Below are positions 34,104 through 42,792 of a stretch of DNA of 64,000 nucleotides, piece after piece; the first letter of the stretch is position 1, and every line of letters begins with the position of its first letter. The DNA comes from JBFMFB01 sp040752115. GTDB lineage: Bacteria > Pseudomonadota > Gammaproteobacteria > Burkholderiales > Sulfuricellaceae. A model generated the notes under the pieces. It was given only the letters and a program-made list of their open reading frames with translations. It was not told the origin of the DNA and made no database searches. Position numbers and translations under genes: made by a program. The stretch is taken from the NCBI GenBank assembly GCA_040752115.1, contig JBFMFB010000004.1, forward strand, positions 1-64,000. Reading direction: 5' to 3'.

Positions 34104-35747
34104 ATGGTCCTTTCGTACTCGAATCAGAAGTGGCTGGCTAATTTTCGAAAGGTACATGGCCGGGCGCCGCGTATTCTGCATATTGGAAATATTGCGAACA
34201 ACGCTTACAACAACGCCAGGCTGCTCAATGAGGCAGGGCTCGATTGTGATGTGATCTGCTACGACTACTACCACATCATGGGCTGCCCGGAATGGGAGGA
34301 TGCCGACTTTTCCGGCAGTTATGGCGACCAGTTCAAGCCAAACTGGGTTGCAGCGAACGTAAGAAATTTTAAGCGCCCGCGCTGGTTTGCACAGGGTCCA
34401 GTAAGAGATTGTATCGACTACTTACTTGTCAAACGCGAAGGGAGAATCTCTCGGGCTGAAACACTGTGGCATAAATTGGCGGTGCTGAATAGGAGCCAGT
34501 CATCGTTTTTTTATTGGCGGATTCAACTTAAGCATAAGCTCAAGAAAGCGTTACGTGCTTTTTCATACTTAGCTACTTCGCGCGGCCTCGCGTCGAGGAT
34601 TGCAAAAAGTTGTGACCAAGGTCGTGTTTCTGCCTTCTCCAACAGCGAAATCTTTCGCCTATTTTCTGCTTGGACATTAATTGCAGCTGCACTTGTAATT
34701 CGGATTGGAGGGATTCCATTCAGGAAACTTCTCAAACCGAAAAGCATCATGGCCACATTTTCATTTGACGCCAGGGTGGCCAAGCTTGTCAAACAGTTTT
34801 CGGAAGCGTTTCCCGGGCGCCAGGACGCCCTCTCGGCAGCCGACATGGAAATGTATCGTCAGATAGTCCCTGATTGGGAAAGCCTTTTTAGGCATTATGA
34901 TCTGGTCCAGGCTTACGCGACCGATCCGATATTGCCGATGCTCGCGGGGAAGCGGCCCTACATCGGTTTCGAACACGGGACGCTACGCAGTCATACCCTC
35001 AACGACGAGTCAATCTGTCGCCTGACTTCGCTGTCCTATCATTTGGCGGACCACGTCTTTATCACCAATGGAGACTGCCTGGAGTACGCTCGCAAGATTG
35101 GTGTAACCCGGTTTACGCCGATGCTTCACCCGGTGGACGAGCGCCGCTTAGCGCAGATCGAGGGGCGTTATGAGGGCCTGCGACGCGAACTCGGCGTTCG
35201 CCATGTCTTCCTATGCACCTTGCGCCATGACTGGGCCATCAAGGGCACGGATCAGTACATCCGCGCCTTGCCGGGGCTGGCCAGTACGCTTGGACGCGAT
35301 TTCCGCGTCATCATGACGCGCTGGGGTGCCGAGCTGGACAAAAGCATCGCGTTGGCCGAATCCCTTGGCGTGGCGGATCTGATCGTCTGGAGCGAGCCTC
35401 TTTCGCGCCGAAAACTGATTGAGACGCTGAAGTCCGCGGATATCCTGTTTGACCAGATTGCATTGCCCCACTTCGGCGCAACCGCCCCCGAAGGCATCGC
35501 AGCCGGCATACCGGTCATCATGTCCTACAACCCGAAGTCGACCGAATGGCTGGTTGCGGAGCCGGCGCCCATACTGACTGCGCACAATGCCTCCGAAATT
35601 GCGGCGCAGGTGCCACGCGCGCTGGATCCTGCATGGCTGGACGACTATCGGCAGCGCGCTGCCAAATGGTTCGATGCGTACCACTCCTCGCGCCTTGTCG
35701 TGCAGGGGCATATGGATGCCTATCGCCGACTGATCCCCATCGATTGA
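34104..35747 (+). CDS. GT-B glycosyltransferase with low-GC central insert
   Basis: 547 residues. N-terminal ILHIGNIANNAYNNARLLNEAGLDCDVICYDYYHI matches a family of O-antigen glycosyltransferases; the C-terminal half has HDWAIKGTDQYIRALPGL, ADILFDQIALPHFGATAPEGIAAGIPVIMSYNP, the donor-binding region. Residues about 110-215 are hydrophobic to basic and AT-rich, unlike both ends, and make the protein longer than usual. They may be an insertion or recombination junction. Related, shorter enzymes lie at 37297 and 41632. Confidence 0.82.
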   Translation: MVLSYSNQKWLANFRKVHGRAPRILHIGNIANNAYNNARLLNEAGLDCDVICYDYYHIMGCPEWEDADFSGSYGDQFKPNWVAANVRNFKRPRWFAQGPVRDCIDYLLVKREGRISRAETLWHKLAVLNRSQSSFFYWRIQLKHKLKKALRAFSYLATSRGLASRIAKSCDQGRVSAFSNSEIFRLFSAWTLIAAALVIRIGGIPFRKLLKPKSIMATFSFDARVAKLVKQFSEAFPGRQDALSAADMEMYRQIVPDWESLFRHYDLVQAYATDPILPMLAGKRPYIGFEHGTLRSHTLNDESICRLTSLSYHLADHVFITNGDCLEYARKIGVTRFTPMLHPVDERRLAQIEGRYEGLRRELGVRHVFLCTLRHDWAIKGTDQYIRALPGLASTLGRDFRVIMTRWGAELDKSIALAESLGVADLIVWSEPLSRRKLIETLKSADILFDQIALPHFGATAPEGIAAGIPVIMSYNPKSTEWLVAEPAPILTAHNASEIAAQVPRALDPAWLDDYRQRAAKWFDAYHSSRLVVQGHMDAYRRLIPID

Positions 35748-35776
35748 TTTATTCCTAGTTCATAAAGGAGCCTCAC

Positions 35777-36571
35777 ATGACATCCGATTCCACCGAGTTG
35801 AAGGCGCGCTACGACAAGTTTGCCGAAAGCCTGGATTACAAGACGACGGCCTGCGACTATCAGCTGCGGGAGCTGGAAATCAACCTCGGCGCGAGTTATA
35901 TGAGCGATGGCCAGCGCGTGCTCGATGTCGGCTGCGGCCTCGGCTATGCGCCGGTGCAGTATGCGTCGCGCAACAACGTGGAGGCGCATGGTATCGACTA
36001 CTCGGAGAAGATGATAGAGGGCGCGAAGCGCCTGCTTGGAGAAACGAAACCGGCGCTGCGCGGCACGGTTGCGTTCCAGCATGCATCGGTCCTGGAGCTG
36101 CCCTACGAAACCGGCAGCTTCGATGTGGTGACGAGTTCCCGCTGCCTAATGGCGCTTCTCGACTGGGATTTGCAGAAGAAAGCCCTCGTTGAGATTCACA
36201 GGGTGCTCAAGCCTGGCGGCCTGTACGTCATGATGGAAGGTACTTTCGACGGCCTTGATCGACTCAACGCCATGCGCACCCGCTTCGGCCTTGATCCGAT
36301 CGCAGCCGATGGCAAGGACCGCCTCTTTACCCTCAAGTTTCAGGAGAGCCAGCTGATGGAATTCACCAAGCCGTTCTTCTCGCTTGAGGATACCCAGCGC
36401 TTTGGCATGTATTACTTCCTGACGCGCGTCGTGCAGCCTTTGCTTGTCGCCCCGGACAAGCCCAGCTATGACCACAAATTGAACGAGGTCGCCCGCGAGA
36501 TCGCCAAGGTCGTGCCGGACTTCGAGGGGCTGGGACACCTAGTGGGCTTTATTCTTTCCAAGCGACACTAA
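35777..36571 (+). CDS. Class I SAM methyltransferase
   Basis: 264 residues, Methyltransf_11 type: RVLDVGCGLGYAPVQYASRNNVEAHGIDYSEKMI at motif I, SFDVVTSSRCLMALLDWDLQKKAL at motif II and HRVLKPGGLYVMMEGTFDGLDRL at motif III. Good ribosome site (AAAGGAG) before the ATG. Probably modifies an O-unit sugar. Base composition returns to GC-rich here. Confidence 0.87.
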   Translation: MTSDSTELKARYDKFAESLDYKTTACDYQLRELEINLGASYMSDGQRVLDVGCGLGYAPVQYASRNNVEAHGIDYSEKMIEGAKRLLGETKPALRGTVAFQHASVLELPYETGSFDVVTSSRCLMALLDWDLQKKALVEIHRVLKPGGLYVMMEGTFDGLDRLNAMRTRFGLDPIAADGKDRLFTLKFQESQLMEFTKPFFSLEDTQRFGMYYFLTRVVQPLLVAPDKPSYDHKLNEVAREIAKVVPDFEGLGHLVGFILSKRH

Positions 36572-36583
36572 CGGGGCCGGGCT

Positions 36584-37300
36584 GTGATCAGTATTACGTT
36601 CGACACCGATCACATGAGCCGCGAGAGCATGTCGTGCTTTCTCGCGGAGCATCTGAGCAAGATGCCCGGCAGGGGAACCATTTTCGCCCATGCGGACTTG
36701 CCGGAGCTGCTGGCGACCGAACATGAGATATGTCCTCATCCGTTCATATCGGACCTCGGAAAATGGGACGAAGACCTGATCCGGCTCGAAGGCTACCTTC
36801 CTCACAAGCCGCTCGGCACCCGCCCTCATTCCTGCGTGTTTTCGCACATGGTCGGAATCGGGCTCAAGGAAAGGGGCTATGCCTATGTGTCCCAAGCCCA
36901 GAACCTCTATTCGACACATCTGGAGCCATTTCGCCATCCATGGGGAATCTGGGAATTGCCCATCTACTACATGGACAATATGGACTTTTGGATGTGCAAG
37001 AACTGGCCGGACAGCAAGCACGAACCGTTCGGACAGGACATCATCGAGCAGGCAGTCCTTGGCGACAGATTGTTTGTGTTCGACATTCATCCGCTTCACG
37101 TGGCGCTCAATACCCGGAGCCATGAAGATTACGTCGCGGTCAAGGAACTGGTAGTGACGCAGAGGCAAAGCCCCTTTGACCATGCCTTCCCGGGGAAGGG
37201 AACGCGCGACTTCTTCGGGCGGCTTTGCTCAAGAATGCACGAGGAAGGCGTTCGCTCGCATACGTGCAGTGAGGTCTTGCTCGCATACGGTTGCCTATGA
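36584..37300 (+). CDS. Polysaccharide deacetylase-like protein
   Basis: 238 residues starting at GTG. The opening ISITFDTDHMSRESM resembles the NodB motif 1, with TFDTDH in place of TFDDG, and FDIHPLHVAL resembles the late His motif. The middle HSCVFSHMVG may be the metal histidine region. This variant occurs in O-antigen clusters, sometimes next to GT-B enzymes as here. Substrate unknown; activity as a deacetylase is inferred from the family only. Confidence 0.7.
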   Translation: MISITFDTDHMSRESMSCFLAEHLSKMPGRGTIFAHADLPELLATEHEICPHPFISDLGKWDEDLIRLEGYLPHKPLGTRPHSCVFSHMVGIGLKERGYAYVSQAQNLYSTHLEPFRHPWGIWELPIYYMDNMDFWMCKNWPDSKHEPFGQDIIEQAVLGDRLFVFDIHPLHVALNTRSHEDYVAVKELVVTQRQSPFDHAFPGKGTRDFFGRLCSRMHEEGVRSHTCSEVLLAYGCL

Positions 37301-38493
37301 AGGCGAGGGCAATCGCGCGGTTTGCGTTCGACTGTGCGCTGGTGCTAGCGTGCCTGATCGCGATTCTTGCCTGGCCGCTGCGGTACCTGCGCCGAATAGC
37401 GTCCGGCGGCCGCTTGAACAGCCTCTGGGCTGGAACGCCGATCATCAATATGGCGACCAACGCTAGGGCCGAACGTCTGCTGGGCGTCAATGCAAGATCG
37501 CTTGTTTACACGACCTACTTCATCACCGATGCCTTCGACTATGACTTGTCCAGGTGGACAAGAATCCCCCTGCTTGGCCGGGCGGTGCCTCTTCTTGTTT
37601 TCATATGGGCCTGTTTTTTCGCGGACCGGCTTCACTTTTACTGCGACAGGGGCATTCTTCCTTCGCGCGGGCATTTCGACTTCGATTACGTGGAACTGTA
37701 CCTTTACCGGATACTGGGTATCCCGGTTTTCCTGTGGACCTACGGCGCAGACATCCGGAATGAGCGCATCTGCCGGGAGATGGGCGAGCCGAACTGCTGC
37801 ACGAATTGCGACCGCCCCGGCCGCTATTGCGTGTGCGACCAAACCGTCGCCTTCCGCAAAATGGCGCGACTGAAATCGCTGTCAGTGGCGATCTTTGCAG
37901 GTATCGGGGACATGTTTGGCTATACGCCGGAAAGTCGGGACGATACTTATTTCTGGCCGCTCGATCTGGCGGCGGAGGGCGGCGAGCGTTATCGTCCCTA
38001 CTTCCCGTCGCCTGCAGCGCACGGACCGTTGCGCATCGCCCATGCTTCCAACCACCGGCGCTTCAAGGGCACCAATTACCTCATCGAGGCGGTGGATGCC
38101 CTCAAGGCGGAAGGCGCCGATATCGAACTCGTATTAGTGGAGGGCGTGCCCAATCGGGAAGCGCTGAATCTCTATCGCTCGGCGGACATCATCTTCGACC
38201 AGTGCCTGATGGGTAATTACGGCTACTTCGCCCTGGAGGCGATGGCCCTCGGCAAGCCGGTGATGTGCTTTATCAGAAAACCGGATGAATATTTGTTGCA
38301 TCCAGAGGAATGCCCGATAATTAATACTCACGTCATGACGCTGAAGGACGACCTTCGCCGGCTCGTGGCGCGTCGGGGCGAACTGGGTGAAATCGGCCGC
38401 CGCGGGCGAAGCTACGTCGAGAAGCATTTTTCGCTCGAGGCGTTTGCTGGCCGTCTGGAGAGGACGTATCGAGAATTGGGAGTGGTTGCATGA
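37297..38493 (+). CDS. GT-B glycosyltransferase
   Basis: About 398 residues. A hydrophobic N-terminus (FAFDCALVLACLIAILAWPL) is followed by NARSLVYTTYFITDAFDYD, a cysteine cluster CREMGEPNCCTNCDRPGRYCVC, then donor-site motifs SNHRRFKGTNYLIEAVDAL and SADIIFDQCLMGNYGYFALEAMALGKPVMCFIRKP. The cysteine cluster suggests a metal site, unusual for GT4 enzymes. Overlaps its neighbours by 4 bases at both ends. Confidence 0.82.
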   Translation: MKARAIARFAFDCALVLACLIAILAWPLRYLRRIASGGRLNSLWAGTPIINMATNARAERLLGVNARSLVYTTYFITDAFDYDLSRWTRIPLLGRAVPLLVFIWACFFADRLHFYCDRGILPSRGHFDFDYVELYLYRILGIPVFLWTYGADIRNERICREMGEPNCCTNCDRPGRYCVCDQTVAFRKMARLKSLSVAIFAGIGDMFGYTPESRDDTYFWPLDLAAEGGERYRPYFPSPAAHGPLRIAHASNHRRFKGTNYLIEAVDALKAEGADIELVLVEGVPNREALNLYRSADIIFDQCLMGNYGYFALEAMALGKPVMCFIRKPDEYLLHPEECPIINTHVMTLKDDLRRLVARRGELGEIGRRGRSYVEKHFSLEAFAGRLERTYRELGVVA

Positions 38494-39368
38494 CGGTATT
38501 GGTGATAGGCAGCGGCGGCTACATGGGGCGCCATTTGATGGCCGGGCTGTCGCGTTCGGGCGTGGGCGCGCGGGGAATGAGTTCGGCAGACGGGTCCGGC
38601 ATCGACCCCGAGAGCGGCCTGTTGCCTGCGGCATTCGCCATTCCGTCCGGAACTACCACAGTAGTTTATATGGCGCAGTCGCCGCGCTATCGCGAGGTGC
38701 CCGAACAGGCGGCGCACGTGCTGGCCGTGAATACACTATCTGCGGTTCGTGCGGCGACACTGGCCCGCGCTGCAGGCGTGCGGCGATTTGTATATGTGTC
38801 GACCGGAACGGTGTATGCGCCGTCCTTTACCCCGATTGCGGAGGATGCCCCGGTTCGTCGCGACAGCTGGTATGTCCTGAGCAAACTGCACGGCGAGGAG
38901 GCGCTGAGCTTGTTTCGACAGGACATGGAGGTGATTATCGTCCGGCCCTTTGGTATCTATGGCCCGGCCCAGAAGGGGCGACTGGTTCCCAACATCATTG
39001 AGTCCGTGATGGCCGGAAAGCCCATCGGTTTGCAGCCGCGACCGGACGATCCAGACGATGGCGAGGGGTTGAGGATCTCGCTTTGCTACATAGACGACGC
39101 CACCGATGTGCTGCTGCGATTGGTGCGAAACGGTGGCCCCGCGTACCTGAATCTTGCAGGTAGCGAAGCGCTGAGCATTCGTTCAATCGCGAATCGAATC
39201 GGCACGTTGACAAGCCGCCAGCCTGTGTTCCAACAGTCCAGCACCCCGCGCGATACCGATCTCGTTGCCGATATTCACTTGCTACAAGACGCTGTGCATC
39301 CCTTGTTTACGCGCTTCGAGGATGGGCTCGCACGCACTTGGGCCGCTATGAAAGAATCGTCATGCTGA
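38490..39368 (+). CDS. NAD(P)-dependent sugar epimerase/dehydrogenase (SDR)
   Basis: 292 residues. Dinucleotide motif LVIGSGGYMGRHLM, catalytic Ser/Thr in VYVSTGTVYAP and YVLSK as the YxxxK pair, then RPFGIYGPAQKG. It is shorter than most extended SDRs and has an atypical substrate loop (AQSPRYREVPEQ). Probably reduces or epimerises a nucleotide sugar of this O-unit; precise substrate not determinable. Confidence 0.82.
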   Translation: MTVLVIGSGGYMGRHLMAGLSRSGVGARGMSSADGSGIDPESGLLPAAFAIPSGTTTVVYMAQSPRYREVPEQAAHVLAVNTLSAVRAATLARAAGVRRFVYVSTGTVYAPSFTPIAEDAPVRRDSWYVLSKLHGEEALSLFRQDMEVIIVRPFGIYGPAQKGRLVPNIIESVMAGKPIGLQPRPDDPDDGEGLRISLCYIDDATDVLLRLVRNGGPAYLNLAGSEALSIRSIANRIGTLTSRQPVFQQSSTPRDTDLVADIHLLQDAVHPLFTRFEDGLARTWAAMKESSC

Positions 39369-40192
39369 CTCCAAGTATCGAAGGTTTCGTCGACGGCAAT
39401 GGGGTAACCTACCGCTACGCCGAGTTGCAGGGGACAGATCCTGATGCAGCTTGGGTCAGCCTCCAAGATGCTTCGATCGAAGAATATCTCAACCAAGACT
39501 CGATGATCCCGGCGGAGATCCAAACGCTATATGAACTGTTCGATGGATTCATCGCCTCCGTCCTGTCCGGCAAGCGCAAGCAGCGTATTCTGGATGTTGG
39601 ATGCGGGATCCGCAGTAACTGGCCGCCCTACGTCAGGTCGCTGCAGATCGGACAAGCGGCGACTAGTAATGTCTACGTTGGACTGGATCCTCTGAAGCAT
39701 AATATGTCTGGTCGACAATACCCGTTCATCGCTGGACGTCTGGAGGACCTGCCTGGGACCCTCAACGCGCGCTTCGATGCCTTCCTTTTCTCAACGTCAC
39801 TGGATCACTTCCAGGACATCCGCCAATGCGCGGCGGTCATCTCGTCGCTGGCGAACCCAGGAGCGGTGTCCATCTTCTGGATCGGTCTACACGATCCGGC
39901 CATCGTTGCCGAACAGGTGGGTGCCCACGTTTTCCGTAAGATTTTCGCTTCCCTGCACCCGGTGCGCTTTCTGTGGCGCTATCTGGAGGCTGGGTTTAGA
40001 GTTCCAGTGACCTACATTCGATTACTGGCGCGAAGAAGTAAGTTGCTGACCGGCAAACCACTGGACAACCTGCACTTCCATTACTTTACCGAACGCAATC
40101 TGCGCCCTGCGCTGGAGCTGTTTGGTGAAGTGGAGCGCTACCTGCAGGTACCGGGAACGAACAGCGTTTTCGTCTGTGTCCGGCATCGCTGA
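39362..40192 (+). CDS. SAM methyltransferase-like protein
   Basis: About 276 residues. RILDVGCGIRSNWPPYVRSL is motif I, followed by VYVGLDPLKHN and FDAFLFSTSLDHFQDIRQ. The ATG at 39362 overlaps the preceding stop (ATGCTGA). A likely sugar O- or C-methyltransferase; the IRSNWPP variant of the glycine-rich loop is unusual, so activity is not certain. Confidence 0.78.
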   Translation: MLTPSIEGFVDGNGVTYRYAELQGTDPDAAWVSLQDASIEEYLNQDSMIPAEIQTLYELFDGFIASVLSGKRKQRILDVGCGIRSNWPPYVRSLQIGQAATSNVYVGLDPLKHNMSGRQYPFIAGRLEDLPGTLNARFDAFLFSTSLDHFQDIRQCAAVISSLANPGAVSIFWIGLHDPAIVAEQVGAHVFRKIFASLHPVRFLWRYLEAGFRVPVTYIRLLARRSKLLTGKPLDNLHFHYFTERNLRPALELFGEVERYLQVPGTNSVFVCVRHR

Positions 40193-40210
40193 ACTTGGCC
40201 GGCTTCGGTG

Positions 40211-41647
40211 ATGGTCGGTAGATTCCTCCACGATAGCGCTCTTTATAGTATAGCGAACTTGGCAGCGCGTGGCCTGGTCTTGATCATGCTGCCGCTCTAC
40301 ACTCGCACACTGACGCCAAGCGAGGTCGGCGCGTACGAGTGGTTCACCGCGATCAGCATGTCGCTACTGGCGGTGCTGCCACTGGAGATCACGCAGGCTG
40401 TGGCCCATCTGCGTACGCAGAAACTGGATGACGAGACGCTCCGCCGACAGGTCCGAACCGCATTTAGCTTCACGCTGCTGGTCTTTGGTATCTTTGCGGT
40501 GGTGGTTACTGTGGCATCACAGATGCTTTCCGGTATGGTGCTCGGCGGCCGTTTCGAATCTTGGCTGATCATTTGTTCGGCATGGCTGCTGTTCCTCAAT
40601 GGCGTTCTGTACTTCCTGCAAAACGAGCTACGGTGGACCTTGCAGGCCAAGCAATACGCCCTGACTTCGCTGGCGACCGCCGTCGTCACGGCGGCAGCCG
40701 CACTGATCTTCCTCGCCATGTTCGACCTCGGGCTGCTAGGGCTGTACGGTGCGCTGATACTGGGTGTTGCGGCCGGTATTCTACTGGCGATTCGGTGCAT
40801 GCCGCAGCAGCCTGGGTGGCGCATTGAGCGCGGCCACCTCGCGGCCATGCTGGCGTTTTCGGCACCATTCGCTGTCGCCAGCCTGTCCATCATTCTCGCC
40901 ACGACGATAGACCGGATCATGATTGCGCAGCTTCTCAATCTGGAATCGCTGGGACAGTATGGGGTGGCGCTGCGCATCGCGTCGGTGGCTATGCTGGCCT
41001 TCCAGGGTTTTCAGCTCGCCGTGCTGCCGGCGACCGTCGGTCAGCGGGACGGTGCGCGGCGCGAATCGAGCCTCGAACAGTCCTTCCGCATCTTTCTATT
41101 GATCGCGATCGCGATCGCGATCGGCTTGGGCGCAGTCGCGCCCGAGGTGCTGTCGCTGGTCGCCACCGATGCTTACCGTGGTTCTGAGGTTTACATCCCC
41201 GTCCTGCTGATCGGCATCGTATTTTCTGCCGCGTATCCGTTCGCGCCTGGTCTCTGGCTGCGAGGCCATACGAAGCGCATGGGGTTGATCGGAATCTGCA
41301 TCGTGCTGGTCGGATTGTCGGCGAACTTTACCCTGATCCCGCTCGCCGGGTCCATGGGTGCAGCGCTCGCGTATGCGGTCACCGGCTTGAGCTATTGCCT
41401 GGTGATGTTCTGGGCCAGCGACCGGGTATTACCGGTCGGGCGGCGTTATGCGCCGCTGGTGCTGGCGTGCATCGCATTCATGGCCGGTTGCATCGCGATG
41501 GCCTGGATGCTTGCGGCGCAAGAGGTGCTAGCCTTTCGCATTGTGCTCGCCGTGGTGGTGACGATACTGTCGGCATGCTTGCTCACCAGCCGGGATGAAC
41601 GGAGGAATGCAATCGGGAAACTGGGGTCACAATGGGGAAAGTTTTGA
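40211..41647 (+). CDS. wzx: Wzx-type oligosaccharide flippase
   Basis: About 478 residues with some 12-14 transmembrane helices, MOP superfamily. The N-terminus SALYSIANLAARGLVLIMLPLYTRTLTPSEVGAYEWF is typical of Wzx. It flips undecaprenyl-diphosphate-linked oligosaccharides. Its presence in the same operon as the Wzm/Wzt ABC exporter is unusual because loci generally use one route. A hexamer GATCGC is repeated near 41101-41124 within the gene, coding an Ile-Ala run in a helix. Confidence 0.88.
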   Translation: MVGRFLHDSALYSIANLAARGLVLIMLPLYTRTLTPSEVGAYEWFTAISMSLLAVLPLEITQAVAHLRTQKLDDETLRRQVRTAFSFTLLVFGIFAVVVTVASQMLSGMVLGGRFESWLIICSAWLLFLNGVLYFLQNELRWTLQAKQYALTSLATAVVTAAAALIFLAMFDLGLLGLYGALILGVAAGILLAIRCMPQQPGWRIERGHLAAMLAFSAPFAVASLSIILATTIDRIMIAQLLNLESLGQYGVALRIASVAMLAFQGFQLAVLPATVGQRDGARRESSLEQSFRIFLLIAIAIAIGLGAVAPEVLSLVATDAYRGSEVYIPVLLIGIVFSAAYPFAPGLWLRGHTKRMGLIGICIVLVGLSANFTLIPLAGSMGAALAYAVTGLSYCLVMFWASDRVLPVGRRYAPLVLACIAFMAGCIAMAWMLAAQEVLAFRIVLAVVVTILSACLLTSRDERRNAIGKLGSQWGKF

Positions 41648-42792
41648 ATCGCGCAGGGGAAGGTGCAGTGAGAGTAATGCACTGCCCGGAACTGGTCGGC
41701 GGACAGGCTATGTGCGTGGCGCGGCATGAACGCGCGCTGGGGGCCGAGAGCGTGGTCGTTGCGTTCAACGAATCGGTATTCGGCTATCCTGCCGACGAGA
41801 TCCTGTGGCACAAAGGCGCCTCGCTGGTTACTCAGGAATCAGCGCGTTGGCGGCTATTCGGGCGCGCGCTGCGGCAATTCGACGTGATCCACTACAACTT
41901 TGGCGCACCAATGCTGAACTGGGGTAGCCTCACCGGCCGTCACTGGCAAATGGCGGGCGGACTGGGCGGAATCTACGCCGCGATGAACCGGATGATCGAA
42001 TTGCCGCTGATGAAGCGAGTTGGCAAGGTCATTGCCGTTACCTATCAGGGCGATGACGCAAGGCAGGGCGACTACAGCCGGAAGAACTTTGACATCTGCA
42101 TCGCACGAGAGGTCGATGACAGCTACTACTCGGCGGTGAGCGATCAGGCAAAGCGGGACCGTATCGCGCTTTTCGAGCGTCATGCCGACCTTATTTACAC
42201 GCTCAATCCGGACCTGATGCATGTATTGCCACCGCACGCGCGCTTCATTCCATACGCTCACATTGATCTTGACCAATGGACGCCAGTAGCTGGCAGCGGC
42301 GGTGTGCGGCCGCTGGTCGTGCATGCGCCTAGCCATCGCGGCGCCAAGGGCACTCGCTACATCCTTGCCGCCGTCGAAAAACTGAAGGCACAGGGTGTGC
42401 CGTTTGATTTCCTATTGGTCGAAGGCTTGACGCAGCGGGATGCGCGGAAACTTTACGAGCGCGCGGATATCGTGATCGATCAACTGCTGGCTGGCTGGTA
42501 TGGTGGATTCGCGCTCGAAGTGATGGCGCTCGGCAAGCCGGTTATCTGCTATTTGCGGCACGAGGACTTCGGATGCCTGCCGGAGAAGATGCGCCGCGAG
42601 TTGCCGATGATTGAGGCAAAGCCAGACACGATAGAGAAAGTCTTGCGATTCTGGCTGAGCCAGCCCCCCGAAGAGAGGGTGCGAAGAGGCATGGCGGGAC
42701 GCGCTTTTGTGGAGCAATGGCACGATCCGCGCAGGGTCGCGCAACAGCTGCTCGACGATTATCGGGGCGTAATAGAGCGCAGGGCGCCATAA
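41632..42792 (+). CDS. GT-B glycosyltransferase
   Basis: 386 residues. RVMHCPELVGGQAMCVARHERALGAESVVVAF opens the acceptor domain; SHRGAKGTRYILAAVEKL and ADIVIDQLLAGWYGGFALEVMALGKPVICYLRHED mark the donor domain, closely parallel to the enzyme at 37297. It overlaps wzx by 16 bases if ATG 41632 is used. A GTG at 41668 with AGGGGAAGG upstream is a good alternative start. Confidence 0.83.
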   Translation: MGKVLNRAGEGAVRVMHCPELVGGQAMCVARHERALGAESVVVAFNESVFGYPADEILWHKGASLVTQESARWRLFGRALRQFDVIHYNFGAPMLNWGSLTGRHWQMAGGLGGIYAAMNRMIELPLMKRVGKVIAVTYQGDDARQGDYSRKNFDICIAREVDDSYYSAVSDQAKRDRIALFERHADLIYTLNPDLMHVLPPHARFIPYAHIDLDQWTPVAGSGGVRPLVVHAPSHRGAKGTRYILAAVEKLKAQGVPFDFLLVEGLTQRDARKLYERADIVIDQLLAGWYGGFALEVMALGKPVICYLRHEDFGCLPEKMRRELPMIEAKPDTIEKVLRFWLSQPPEERVRRGMAGRAFVEQWHDPRRVAQQLLDDYRGVIERRAP

